64,000 bases of DNA, from assembly GCA_041739875.1 (NCBI GenBank), contig JBGSNA010000018.1, positions 30,898 to 94,897 on the forward strand, read 5' to 3'. A program made the translations under genes and the position numbers. The notes beneath the pieces were generated by a model that was given only the letters and a program-made list of their open reading frames with translations, made no database searches and was not told the DNA's origin. Source of the DNA: JBBSJZ01 sp041739875. Lineage in GTDB: Bacteria > Planctomycetota > Planctomycetia > Pirellulales > Pirellulaceae. How positions within the stretch are numbered: position 1 is the stretch's first letter; every line of letters begins with the position of its first letter. Positions 9,011 to 17,900 of this stretch are shown here, in pieces.

Positions 9011-10249
9011 TTAGCCGCTTCGAGAAAACTCGCCGACAATATGTTCTGCGATCGCTAGCGACGCCGTTGCGGCCGGTGACGGCGCGTTGAGCACGTGAAT
9101 CGCGTGAGGGCTGTGAGCCAACCAAAAGTCATCCACGAGCGAACCGTCCGGAGCAATCGCCTGTGCTCGAACGCCAGCCCGTCCAGGCTTCAAATCCGCC
9201 GACTGTAGTTTTGGAATGAGCTTGCGTAGCGCCGACACAAACGCTCCCTTGCTCAGCGAACGATGCATTTCGCCAAGACCCATTCGCCAATGCTTCTTCG
9301 CTAGCTGGCGAAACCCGGTAAAGGAGAGAGTGTCAACGAGATCTCGTGGGCTCACGTTCAACCACGAGTATCCCTCACGCGCAAGTGCCAACACCGCGTT
9401 CGGACCACACTCGACGCCACCATCGCTCACGCGAGTGAAGTGCACGCCCAAAAACGGGAACGACGGATCAGGAACCGGATAAATCAAATGCCGACATAGA
9501 TGCTCGCTCGATTCGGCGAGCTCATAGTACTCACCTCGAAACGGAACAATTCGAGCCTCCGTTTCACCGCCAGCCATCCGACAAACGCGATCACTTTGAA
9601 GCCCAGCACAATTGATCATTCGCCCCGCAGAAATCGTGCGACCATCACGACTTTGTACCACCAGCCCGCTGCCGCGTGGTTGAATCCTAGCCACGGCAAA
9701 ATTCAGCGTCACTGAACCCGTATCCGCGACGAGACCGCGGAGCCTTTCACACACCTTGGCGTAGTTGACGATGCCTGTCTCCGGCACATGCAGCCCCGCG
9801 AGGCCTGCGGCGTGGGGTTCAATCTCGCGCAGTTCGTCCGTGTCGATGCGATGGGCCGTGACCCCGTTCTGACGCGCACGCTCTTCAATGTTGGCTAAGC
9901 GGTCAACTTCGTTTGCCGTGGTTGCGACAACGACCTTGCCGCACTTTTCCCAACGGACACCGTGCTCACTGCAAAACGCCTCCATCGCCAATTTCCCGTC
10001 ACGACACATACGAGCTTTGAGCGAACCAGGCTTGTAATAGATGCCCGAATGCAGCACCCCAGAATTGTGACCGCTTTGATGCGCAGCAACATGATCAGCC
10101 GCGTCCACAACGCCAATCCTCAGATCCGTATATCGCATTTGCAGCCGCCAAGCTGTTGCCAAGCCGACAATCCCAGCACCAATCACGAGCACATCCACCG
10201 TCCGCTCGGCCGAATCCAAATCTTGCGGTTGAGTGTCTGTGACGGCCAT
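9011..10249 (-). CDS. lhgO: L-2-hydroxyglutarate oxidase/dehydrogenase (FAD-dependent)
   Basis: The 412-residue protein begins with an FAD-binding dinucleotide fold (DVLVIGAGIVGLATAWRL). It has the LhgO-type substrate region GHNSGVLHSGIYYKPGSLKA, then ETGIVNYAKVC, and FLGVHFTRVSDGGVECGPNA. The family oxidises L-2-hydroxyglutarate to 2-oxoglutarate and passes electrons to the quinone pool. The gene is convergent with the ABC-F gene (3-base gap) and stands alone on its strand. A GLSD-type dehydrogenase with similar fold is the main alternative, but the HSGIYY motif favours LhgO. Confidence 0.88.
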   Translation of the reverse strand: MAVTDTQPQDLDSAERTVDVLVIGAGIVGLATAWRLQMRYTDLRIGVVDAADHVAAHQSGHNSGVLHSGIYYKPGSLKARMCRDGKLAMEAFCSEHGVRWEKCGKVVVATTANEVDRLANIEERARQNGVTAHRIDTDELREIEPHAAGLAGLHVPETGIVNYAKVCERLRGLVADTGSVTLNFAVARIQPRGSGLVVQSRDGRTISAGRMINCAGLQSDRVCRMAGGETEARIVPFRGEYYELAESSEHLCRHLIYPVPDPSFPFLGVHFTRVSDGGVECGPNAVLALAREGYSWLNVSPRDLVDTLSFTGFRQLAKKHWRMGLGEMHRSLSKGAFVSALRKLIPKLQSADLKPGRAGVRAQAIAPDGSLVDDFWLAHSPHAIHVLNAPSPAATASLAIAEHIVGEFSRSG

Positions 10250-10372
10250 GGGGAGGAACTTGATTGGATGCTAGCGAAATGGTTTCGGGCTGGTTCAAGA
10301 ACGATGAACCTAGTAAAGACGCGTAGCCCCACGGACGCAAGCGACGCTATCGGCTAACGCCACCGAATATCC

Positions 10373-11338
10373 ATGAATCATTGGTTCACCAATCGATCAC
10401 AAACCCTCGTGAAACACCTCGTTTGGACGCCCGTGTGGGCGTGCGTGCTTGCCCTCTCGTCGACACTCGCAATCGGTCAATCCAACTTTGATCCTTACGC
10501 GTATTCCAGCCAAAATTCGCTATCTCCGAGCCCATACCCGGCAAGCCCATCCTATCCTCCGATCGCTTCATCCATCGGCGCTACCGATGGATGGCTGCCC
10601 GTCGGAACGATCTTTCGCGAGTATTTGGCTGACGAAAAGGCGTCGCGGATGTCAGGCCATTTGCTCAGCAGCACCTCAGGCCGAACCTTCCTCGATGGAA
10701 CGCTCGGAAGTAAGTTCGCTCTTTTTCGCCGCGGCCCGCTAGAGCCTCACAGCGGAAACCAAGCCTTCGAAGTTGCCGTCGAAGGCTCAGCCCAACTGCG
10801 AATCGACCTCGAGAACCAAGGCGATGTTCAAGCCGTCGACTTTCGCCTTGGCCTTCCATTGGCGTATCGCTTCGGAGCATGGAACACACGGTTTGGCTAT
10901 TACCACCTGAGCAGCCACCTGGGTGACGAGTTCCTGTTGGAGAACCCCACCTTTGAACGACTCAACTACAGCCGCGATGCCTTGTTTCTTGGACTCGCCT
11001 ATTCACTGACACCGAACCATCGCCTATACGGCGAGTCGTCGGTTGGTGTTGTCCGCGAAGTCAGCGGGCCACTGGATTTCAAATTCGGTATCGAGCGAGC
11101 TCCCGCAGGCGTGACGGGCCCACGCGGCGAACCGTTCTGGGCCCTCCACGGACACCTCCGTGAAGAAGTCGACTTTGGCGGCCACTTCACCGCCCAAGCC
11201 GGATGGGCATGGCAAGGGCCAACAACCCCCGGACAACTTCGTGTCGGTCTGCACTACTTCAACGGCAAGAGCCTCCAATACTCGTTCTTCAACGAGCACG
11301 AACAACAACTCGGACTCGGCATCTGGTACGACTACTAA
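10373..11338 (+). CDS. DUF1207 family exported protein
   Basis: This 321-residue protein has an N-terminal signal sequence (hydrophobic residues ~20-34, cleavage near LAIGQS), then a Ser/Pro/Tyr-rich linker. A domain starting at about residue 75 (GWLPVGTIFREYLADEKA) and ending LGLGIWYDY follows. Repeated amphipathic beta-like segments (FRLGLPLAYRFGAWNTRFGYYHLSSHLGDE) and the aromatic C-terminus suggest an outer-membrane beta-barrel. DUF1207 proteins are frequent in planctomycetes and of unknown function. It diverges from lhgO, with 123 bases between starts. Confidence 0.75.
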   Translation: MNHWFTNRSQTLVKHLVWTPVWACVLALSSTLAIGQSNFDPYAYSSQNSLSPSPYPASPSYPPIASSIGATDGWLPVGTIFREYLADEKASRMSGHLLSSTSGRTFLDGTLGSKFALFRRGPLEPHSGNQAFEVAVEGSAQLRIDLENQGDVQAVDFRLGLPLAYRFGAWNTRFGYYHLSSHLGDEFLLENPTFERLNYSRDALFLGLAYSLTPNHRLYGESSVGVVREVSGPLDFKFGIERAPAGVTGPRGEPFWALHGHLREEVDFGGHFTAQAGWAWQGPTTPGQLRVGLHYFNGKSLQYSFFNEHEQQLGLGIWYDY

Positions 11339-11466
11339 AATAGTCATTGGGTGGCCCCAAATCCGTCCCCTCCCCACCAAGATGCCCGTCACTTCAATTC
11401 TAGTGGACTCCGAAACCGAGAAACGGTACCGGCCACGAATGGCACTTAATCTTGATCGAAGTTTTA

Positions 11467-11490
11467 AACCGGGCGCTTTGTGGCCCGGTT
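11467..11490. terminator. GC hairpin between DUF1207 gene and AraC gene ends
   Basis: AACCGGGC (11467-11474) pairs perfectly with GCCCGGTT (11483-11490) in the 290-base convergent gap. Neither side has a long T-run; leftward reading gives only TTTAAAAC. It may be a weak bidirectional terminator for the two converging genes. The rest of the gap shows nothing recognisable. Confidence 0.3.
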
Positions 11491-11628
11491 GATGCGCATC
11501 GGCGTATAGCCGTTGAGGTGAATTACGTGGTTACTCTAGGAGTGTTGGCTAATTGCGTTTCGACTTCGCCAGTGTTGAGGTTCTAGACCAACAACTATCG
11601 GAGCTTGGGACATACGCAAAGGCACGTT

Positions 11629-12639
11629 TTAATTCTTTTCTTCGGATTTGTCTCGCAAAGTGTCTGATGGTAATTCGCCGAAGCATTCTTTATAAGCTCG
11701 GGAAAAGTCGCCAAAATGCCAAAAGCCCCAACGCAGGGCCTCTCTGGCAACGGTGGTTGAGGCGTGGGAAGTCGCACGCAGTGTCTGCCGTGCGCGATGA
11801 AGACGCAGTCGGCTTAGATAGGCCGTGGGTGTCATTCCCATCAATTCCTTAAAGGCATATTGCAATGTTCGTTCGCTGACTCCCGCTACATCACACAAGT
11901 CGCTCACATAGGTACGTTCCGAGGCGTGCGAAAGCGTAAAGTTTTCGACTGATTGGACAATCCTACTATGCAGTTGTTGCGTTAGCTCATGCTCCGACGG
12001 CTTGAATTGCGTGGCCGAGCAAAGTGTTACCAAGAGTTCTTCGAGCATCTCGACCTGAGCGGCCGATTGTGCCTCCGGGAGATCGAATAGATCTGGCTGC
12101 CTGCAGGCAAGGTCAATCAAGCGTCGCCCCCAATCATACAACTCCTGAGCGTGCGTCGAGCATGGTGACAACAACTCAATACCCTCTGGAATGCGAACAT
12201 CGCCTTCGCGCTCCCTGCGAATCACGTGATCCCGAAGCATCTCATGAGGTACGAGATACGCGATGCTTTCATAGCCTGCCGCAACAATGAGTTCAGCATC
12301 GATACCCGAAGCGCTAGCCATTATTTGATGGGGCGCGATTGGCAATCCATTGACCGTGCCGGCTGATTGTTCCGCAAACGCGGTGTACGCAACGAGCCCA
12401 GGTTGCAATGAGGTGCGGACGCGAACCGGGAGGTTCGTTGAGTGGAACACAACGAGACAATCGTCGAGACGAACAATGACACGTCTGCCCCTTAGCGGAT
12501 GCGAAGTCAGCTTCACGACATCCTGCGTAAGTACCTCAATCGATTGCCCGACCGACGTCGGGTCAATCAGTTCGGTGATCACCACTGCTCGCGAGGTGGT
12601 GGTAGCCGAGCTGATGGATGGCGGGGGCAAGATATTCAT
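11629..12639 (-). CDS. AraC/XylS-type transcriptional regulator
   Basis: The 336-residue protein has an N-terminal effector/dimerisation region of ~220 residues, with a cupin-like beta-rich start and the stretch LPIAPHQIMASASGIDAEL. The C-terminal double helix-turn-helix is recognisable: RTYVSDLCDVAGVSERTLQYAFKELM, then TPTAYLSRLRLHRARQTL, then WGFWHFGDFSRAYKECFGELPS. The last segment is the AraC family signature. It is transcribed away from the sulfatase cluster, with only ~98 bases between starts, and is probably its local regulator. The inducer is unknown; sulfated substrate fragments are a guess. Confidence 0.9.
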   Translation of the reverse strand: MNILPPPSISSATTTSRAVVITELIDPTSVGQSIEVLTQDVVKLTSHPLRGRRVIVRLDDCLVVFHSTNLPVRVRTSLQPGLVAYTAFAEQSAGTVNGLPIAPHQIMASASGIDAELIVAAGYESIAYLVPHEMLRDHVIRREREGDVRIPEGIELLSPCSTHAQELYDWGRRLIDLACRQPDLFDLPEAQSAAQVEMLEELLVTLCSATQFKPSEHELTQQLHSRIVQSVENFTLSHASERTYVSDLCDVAGVSERTLQYAFKELMGMTPTAYLSRLRLHRARQTLRATSHASTTVAREALRWGFWHFGDFSRAYKECFGELPSDTLRDKSEEKN

Positions 12640-12737
12640 GGTTTGCGGAATTTCGATAGACGCTGAAGCAGGCTCGAATCAACTTGCTAGATATCGGATT
12701 ACAATTACTCACACAGTCAACAAACCAGGTGATGCTC

Positions 12738-14432
12738 ATGCCGAGGCGATATCCCAACGTTTCTTGCCTTGCTATAGCGACTGGGTTGGCCTTGTACGCA
12801 TCTTTCTGTACAGCAGACACGTCTTCGAAGCGAAGCCCGAACATCTTGCTAATTGTCGCTGATGATTTGGGTTATTCGGATCTGGGATGCTTCGGCGGTG
12901 AAATCCAAACCAAGAATATAGACGCTCTTGCCGCGCGTGGGTTGCGAGCCACCAACTTTTATGTCGCTCCAAGCTGTTCCCCGACTAGGTCGATGTTGCT
13001 TAGCGGCGCGGATAACCACGTCGCTGGTATCGGTAATATGGCCGAATGGACGGGGCCATCTCAGCGTGGAAAGCCGGGGTATGAGGGATATTTGAATTCG
13101 CGTGCGGTTACTATCGCGTCTCGACTAAAAGACACCGGTTATCAAACGTGCATGGCTGGCAAATGGCACTTGGGTGAACAAGCTGATCAATGGCCCGCAG
13201 TGCGCGGATTCGCACATGACTTCACGATGCTGCAAGGTGCCGGCAGTCATTGGGCGGATCGCTTGGGGCTGCTGCCGTCTGAACCTCAGGTGACCTACAC
13301 CCGAAACGGTGAATTGGTGACGGAACTACCCAAGGATTATTATTCGTCCAAGGATCTAAAGAACTTCATTATCCGTTGCATCGATGAGAACAATGAACAG
13401 GCCAAGCCGTTCTTCGCCTACCTCGCCTTCCAAGCCCCTCATGGCCCGCTAGCCGTTCCCGATGAATATCGCAATCAATACCGGGGCCGCTATGACTCGG
13501 GGTACGACGCGATTCGAATGGAACGCCTGGAGCGTCAAAAGCAGATGGGAATCGTGGGAAGCGATGCGGTCAGTTTTCCACGACTTCAAACCATTCCGGC
13601 CTGGGAGACGCTCTCGGAGGAGCAGAAAAATCTGTCTTCGCGCAAGATGGAACTCTATGCGGCCATGGTCGACATGATGGACGACCAAGTTGGTCGCCTG
13701 GTTCGTCATTTAAAAGAGATTGGCGAATATGACAACACGCTGATTGTCTTCATTTCTGACAATGGCGCAGCGGGTGAAGACATGGGCGAGTTGATTGAAA
13801 AGCTGGCTCCTGAAGCGAAAGCGTGGTTTGAAAAGACCTTTGACAATCGGCCTGAGAATTGGGGTCGGCCTGGTTCCGCAGTGGAGTACGGACCAGCCTG
13901 GGCGCAGGTCAGCAGCGTGCCATTTCGAATGTTCAAAGGCGTTGTGGCGGATGGTGGGATCCGCGCACCGTTGATCATTACCGGCCCCGGCGTGAAGCAT
14001 GCAGGAACCGTTAACCATTCGCTGCTGCACGTAACGGACCTCATGCCTACTTTCATGGAGCTCGCCGGCATCGACATATCAACTCAGCAAAAGAAAGATG
14101 AAGTTGCGACAATCCAAGGCATATCGATCGTATCTCTATTAAGTGATTCAACAACGGACATTCGCACCGAATCTGATTGGGTTGGTTGGGAATTGTTTGG
14201 CAATCGTGCGATTCGCCAAGGGGAGTGGAAATTGCTGTACTTGCTTCCTGGGGCAGGGGGAATTGGAGATTGGGAATTATTCAATCTCAAAGACGACCCG
14301 GCAGAAATGCATGATTTGTCCGCCATGAATCCCGCGAAGCGTGCGGAACTGCTGAAGCTTTGGGATGAATACGTGACACGCAATGGCGTGATCGTGTCGG
14401 ATGCTGGTCCTTTCGCAAGCCGCAAGCCTTAA
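12738..14432 (+). CDS. Secreted type I (formylglycine) sulfatase
   Basis: The 564-residue protein starts at ATG 12738, preceded by AGGTG at a six-base distance. The signal peptide is residues ~8-26 (hydrophobic, ending FCTADTS). Metal-binding Asp pair occurs in LLIVADDLGYSDLGC. The active-site sequence SCSPTRSMLLSG carries the Cys (about residue 80) that anaerobic or FGE-type enzymes convert to formylglycine. The lysine region is GKWHLG, and late metal ligands are in FISDNGAAGE. The overall pattern fits arylsulfatase A-like family S1 enzymes acting on sulfated sugars or aryl sulfates. It is the first gene of the rightward cluster opposite the AraC gene. Confidence 0.9.
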   Translation: MPRRYPNVSCLAIATGLALYASFCTADTSSKRSPNILLIVADDLGYSDLGCFGGEIQTKNIDALAARGLRATNFYVAPSCSPTRSMLLSGADNHVAGIGNMAEWTGPSQRGKPGYEGYLNSRAVTIASRLKDTGYQTCMAGKWHLGEQADQWPAVRGFAHDFTMLQGAGSHWADRLGLLPSEPQVTYTRNGELVTELPKDYYSSKDLKNFIIRCIDENNEQAKPFFAYLAFQAPHGPLAVPDEYRNQYRGRYDSGYDAIRMERLERQKQMGIVGSDAVSFPRLQTIPAWETLSEEQKNLSSRKMELYAAMVDMMDDQVGRLVRHLKEIGEYDNTLIVFISDNGAAGEDMGELIEKLAPEAKAWFEKTFDNRPENWGRPGSAVEYGPAWAQVSSVPFRMFKGVVADGGIRAPLIITGPGVKHAGTVNHSLLHVTDLMPTFMELAGIDISTQQKKDEVATIQGISIVSLLSDSTTDIRTESDWVGWELFGNRAIRQGEWKLLYLLPGAGGIGDWELFNLKDDPAEMHDLSAMNPAKRAELLKLWDEYVTRNGVIVSDAGPFASRKP

Positions 14433-14453
14433 ACACTCTGGGAACGACCTGCT

Positions 14454-15431
14454 ATGAAGATGCATCAAGTCAGCCATTCGTGCTATGCGGTGATCAACGA
14501 AAAGAACCGAGTCTGCGATGCCAATTCGGGGCTGATTAATTGTGGTGGCGGTGTTGTGATCGACACCCAATCGGACTTAGCGCATGCGAGCAAAATGATT
14601 GAGATGTTCAGTCAGGTTTGGCCCGCGATGCCGGGGCGCGTCATCAATACGCACGAAGACGCGGATCACGTCTGGGGAAATCAACTCTTCAAAGGTGCGG
14701 AGATCATCGCCCACCGCTCGGTGCCCGAGCGAATGAAGCGGGTTGCTGAACCGCAGGAAAGTCAAAAACTGTTGCATGGCGTAGGTCGGCTCTTGACTCG
14801 TTTGGTTTTAAAGAATCTGCATCCTGGCCTTGAGGCTGCTGGGGAGCAATTGCTGGAAGATTACAACTTCGATGGCATTGAGCTTGTCTTGCCGACGACT
14901 TTATTCGACACCCGCTATGAACTCAATCTTGACGGCAAGGAAGTGCACCTGATTTACGTCGGTCCATGCCATCAGGTCGGTGACACGATCATTCATCTGC
15001 CGGAAGAACGTGTTGTTTTTGCCGGTGACGTCTTGTTTCGCCAGTGCACGCCGATGGGATGGACGGGTTCTTATGAGAAATGGTTTCAGTGCCTCGATTT
15101 GCTGATTGAGCTTGATCCTGAAATGATCGTTCCGGGGCATGGTCCACTTTGTGGCATCGAGGGGGCGATGGAAATGAGAGCCTACTTGGAATATGTCCGA
15201 AGCGAATCGAAAGCTTGCTTTGACGAAGGGCTCACGTCATTAGAAGCCGCCAATAAGATCGAGTTCGGTCCGTACGGCGAATGGCGTGCACCAGCGAGGC
15301 TTTACATGAACGTTGAACGCGCGTATCGCGAGTTTCGCAACGAGCCACCTGATGCACCCTGGAATTCGGCCGGCACGTTCGATGCGATTTACCAAGTAGC
15401 AAAAGCAAAAGGGATCGAGCCTGAGTTTTAG
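14454..15431 (+). CDS. Metallo-beta-lactamase-fold hydrolase
   Basis: This 325-residue protein has the MBL-fold zinc motif as NTHEDADHVWGN (H-x-D-x-D-H form), a downstream metal His in VGPCHQVGDTIIHLP, the bridging Asp in VFAGDVLFRQC, and the last His in IVPGHGPLCG. It has no signal peptide. The substitution of the second His by Asp is common in the branch of MBL proteins acting on alkyl sulfates, lactones or quorum-type molecules. It follows the sulfatase by 21 bases and is probably co-transcribed. A role in processing the desulfated product is inferred; the substrate is unknown. Confidence 0.8.
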   Translation: MKMHQVSHSCYAVINEKNRVCDANSGLINCGGGVVIDTQSDLAHASKMIEMFSQVWPAMPGRVINTHEDADHVWGNQLFKGAEIIAHRSVPERMKRVAEPQESQKLLHGVGRLLTRLVLKNLHPGLEAAGEQLLEDYNFDGIELVLPTTLFDTRYELNLDGKEVHLIYVGPCHQVGDTIIHLPEERVVFAGDVLFRQCTPMGWTGSYEKWFQCLDLLIELDPEMIVPGHGPLCGIEGAMEMRAYLEYVRSESKACFDEGLTSLEAANKIEFGPYGEWRAPARLYMNVERAYREFRNEPPDAPWNSAGTFDAIYQVAKAKGIEPEF

Positions 15432-15505
15432 AGAGTGACATACCACGACACAAGCTTCCAGACTGTGGTCCATACCAGTTCTTTGCCAATGCTTATTTTT
15501 GGCGT

Positions 15506-15567
15506 ACGACGGACTTCTAGTCCGTCGAGAGAAGTCGACACCGACGGACTGGAAGTCCGTCGTACAA
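15506..15567. repeat. Nested palindromic repeat with two 24-base arms
   Basis: GTACGACGGACT at 15506 starts a 24-base arm that is matched at 23 of 24 positions by the reverse complement of 15544-15567, with a 14-base spacer between. Each arm is itself a small palindrome (CGACGGACT...AGTCCGTCG), so the unit can form a cruciform or two hairpins. It lies in the 203-base gap before the cupin gene. It has the look of a dispersed intergenic REP-type element. Confidence 0.75.
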
Positions 15568-15634
15568 ACACAGCTCAACCCCAACTTTAAAGGCTGAAAG
15601 CTTGGGGCAAATCGTTACACAAGGAAACCTAACC

Positions 15635-16003
15635 ATGAAATTCCCTATGATCCATGCCGACCAACAAGGCGAAACGCATTTCGGCGTTGAGGATGTCGCT
15701 GCAAAGGAAGTACCGTTTGGTCCGCCGCCCAATCCGACCGGCATGATGAGTGACTTTGGCGCGGTCGCCACAATGTTTGTGTTCTCGGTTCCCGCTGGTA
15801 CCGATGTGCCCGCCCACAACGCTCCTCAACCTTACATTGCAATCATCCTGTCTGGCGAAGGCGAAGTGGTAACCAGCGATGGCGAAGCCCGAAGATTCCA
15901 ACCGGGCGGCGTGCTGTTTTGCAACGACCTCACCGGCAAGGGACATGTAACCCGTGCAATCACTGACCTGGTAGTCGCATTCGTCAACCGAGCAAAGACC
16001 TAA
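15635..16003 (+). CDS. Small cupin-domain protein
   Basis: ATG 15635 follows AAGGAAA at a good distance and gives 122 residues. A single beta-barrel cupin domain is visible: VFSVPAGTDVPAHNAPQPYI (motif 1, with a reduced set of His), then IILSGEGEVVTSDGEARRFQPGGVLFCND (the G-x5-G turn and motif 2). It ends with GKGHVTRAITD. There is no signal peptide. The cupin may bind metal through the remaining His/Glu residues. Its position inside the sulfatase cluster suggests a role in sugar or small-acid metabolism, but no specific reaction can be assigned. Confidence 0.75.
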   Translation: MKFPMIHADQQGETHFGVEDVAAKEVPFGPPPNPTGMMSDFGAVATMFVFSVPAGTDVPAHNAPQPYIAIILSGEGEVVTSDGEARRFQPGGVLFCNDLTGKGHVTRAITDLVVAFVNRAKT

Positions 16004-16019
16004 AACATTGGAATTTCAA

Positions 16020-16886
16020 ATGACACAAAACCTCCAAACTTTAATTTTAGCTTCCGCCGGTCTCAAGTTCACGGAGAGTCCGCGCTGGTACGACGACAAA
16101 TTATGGTTCATCGACATCCATGACAAGCGAATCAAAACGGTGGACCTAAGTGGCACTGTCGCAACAGTCGTTGAGTTGCCATTCATACCCAACGGTTTTG
16201 GGATCGCGCCCGATGGAACGATCGTAGTCGGTGATGCGTTTGAGCGGAAGATTTATCGTGTCGAAAATGGCTCGCTTAAGCCGTTGGCTGATCTCAGTAA
16301 GCTGTGTGTCTTTTGTCTCAGCGACGGGATTGTTGATGCGTTCGGACGGTTGTATGTGGGGGACATTGGATACAACTTTGTCGATCCAGTCGCCAAACCG
16401 GTGGATACTTGCGTGCTTGTGCTCGTTGGCACTGACGGCCAGGCATCGATTGTGGCGGACAAGCTGTGCTTTCCTAACGGCATCGTGATCACGCCAGACA
16501 ATCGGACTCTGATCGTTGGTGAAACGATTGGCAATCGATTGACAGCTTTTGACATCGCCGACGATGGAACGCTCACGAATCGACGTGTGTGGGCTCAGTT
16601 GCCCTCAACGATTGGACCAGATGGTATTTGTCTCGATGCCGAAGGGGGCATTTGGTGCGCGAACCCAGAAGGCAGCAACAGCGTGGTGCGTGTTTGTGAA
16701 GGTGGTGAAGTTACCGATCGTATCCAAGTAGACACGCACGCGTATGCCGTGATGTTGGGCGGACCCGAGCGTAAACACCTTTTCATTTGCACATCCGCTT
16801 CGCACGATCCGGCTGAAATTCATCGGAGCCCCAGCGCGAGCTTCCGGGTGATGGAGGTCGAGGTGCCGGGGGCTGGAACACCCTGA
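16020..16886 (+). CDS. SMP-30/gluconolactonase-like beta-propeller protein
   Basis: This 288-residue protein begins KFTESPRWYDDKLWFIDIH, with the conserved metal-binding Glu of the SMP-30/gluconolactonase/LRE family (F-x-E-x-P/x-W). It goes on through propeller blades (FIPNGFGIAPDGTIVVGD, CLSDGIVDAFGRLYVGD, CFPNGIVITPDNRTLIVGE, GPDGICLDAEGGIWCAN). The Asn and Asp metal ligands expected in the NGI and PDGI segments are present. Family members hydrolyse sugar lactones. No signal peptide is visible. It lies 16 bases after the cupin gene, so the two are very probably co-transcribed. Confidence 0.85.
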   Translation: MTQNLQTLILASAGLKFTESPRWYDDKLWFIDIHDKRIKTVDLSGTVATVVELPFIPNGFGIAPDGTIVVGDAFERKIYRVENGSLKPLADLSKLCVFCLSDGIVDAFGRLYVGDIGYNFVDPVAKPVDTCVLVLVGTDGQASIVADKLCFPNGIVITPDNRTLIVGETIGNRLTAFDIADDGTLTNRRVWAQLPSTIGPDGICLDAEGGIWCANPEGSNSVVRVCEGGEVTDRIQVDTHAYAVMLGGPERKHLFICTSASHDPAEIHRSPSASFRVMEVEVPGAGTP

Positions 16887-16964
16887 CCAAGTTCAAGTTG
16901 ATGAGACGGCTCGCCGTTTTCTCGGTAGATTCAAACCCTTTCTCTAACTCAGGATTCGCCCATC

Positions 16965-17861
16965 ATGCTCTACCAAAAAGTCATTGCCGCATCCATTTTG
17001 ATCATGGGGATTGTCTCACCAGCAATTAGCCAAGAGGTGAATCGCCAAGCGGATAGCGAAATTGCGATTCGCAAAGCGGTCGAAGCATACGTTGTTAGTT
17101 TTAACAAAGGTGACGCTAAAGCATTAGCCGCTTTGTGGGCTCCCGAGGCCGTTTATACCAACCCGATCAGCGGCGAGGAAGTTGTTGGCAGAGAAGCTAT
17201 TGAAAAACAGTTCGCTACCATTTTCGCGGAGTCTAAAGGGGCCAAATTGGAGGCGACAACGCTGTCCATCGGATTCGTGTCGCCCAACGTTGCCGTAGAA
17301 CAAGGAACCGCGAAGGTAATTCGCTCCGATCAAGATCCGGAGGAATCACAATATTCGGCCGTTTATGTAAAACTTGACGGGCAGTGGTTGCTCGATCGTG
17401 TGGCGGAAGAGATTGTCTCAGGCGTAATTTCGCACTATGAGCATCTGAAAGACCTCGAGTGGATGGTTGGTAGTTGGGTTGACCATGACGAAACGGCAAC
17501 CGTAAGCACGGAATGTAATTGGACGCGAAACAACAATTTCCTAACACGTTCATTTGTCGTTCAGGTTGGTGACCAGATCGATATGGCTGGGATGCAAATC
17601 ATTGGTTGGGATTCTGCAGACAAGGTAATTCGCTCATGGGTTTTTGACTCGGACGGCGGTTTCGGTCAGGCAACGTGGAGCAAGGTGGGTAATCGTTGGC
17701 ATGTTCAACAAACAGGCGTGCTTTCAGACGGACGCAAGTCATCGGTCATGAATATCATCACGTATGTGGATGACAACACTTGCACACTGCAATCGGTGAA
17801 TCGAACAGTGGACGGCGAATTACTCCCAAATATCGCAGAAGTCCAAATCACCAAAAATTAA
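16965..17861 (+). CDS. Secreted SnoaL-like (SgcJ/EcaC, DUF4440) protein
   Basis: The 298-residue protein carries a signal peptide (residues ~6-22, AASILIMGIVSPAISQE). The first domain, residues ~28-150, is SnoaL/NTF2-like (AIRKAVEAYVVSFNKGDAKA, LWAPEAVYTNPISGEEVVGR). The second, ~160-298, is a lipocalin/DUF1579-like beta domain (LEWMVGSWVDHDETATV). The fold binds small hydrophobic molecules, and some members are enzymes. The pairing with Gly-rich secreted proteins and sulfatases is inferred to be a genomic association. It lies 78 bases after the SMP-30 gene. Confidence 0.75.
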   Translation: MLYQKVIAASILIMGIVSPAISQEVNRQADSEIAIRKAVEAYVVSFNKGDAKALAALWAPEAVYTNPISGEEVVGREAIEKQFATIFAESKGAKLEATTLSIGFVSPNVAVEQGTAKVIRSDQDPEESQYSAVYVKLDGQWLLDRVAEEIVSGVISHYEHLKDLEWMVGSWVDHDETATVSTECNWTRNNNFLTRSFVVQVGDQIDMAGMQIIGWDSADKVIRSWVFDSDGGFGQATWSKVGNRWHVQQTGVLSDGRKSSVMNIITYVDDNTCTLQSVNRTVDGELLPNIAEVQITKN

Positions 17862-17900
17862 TCTGTAAACACCGAAGAAGATCAAAATAGGATTCTCGCT

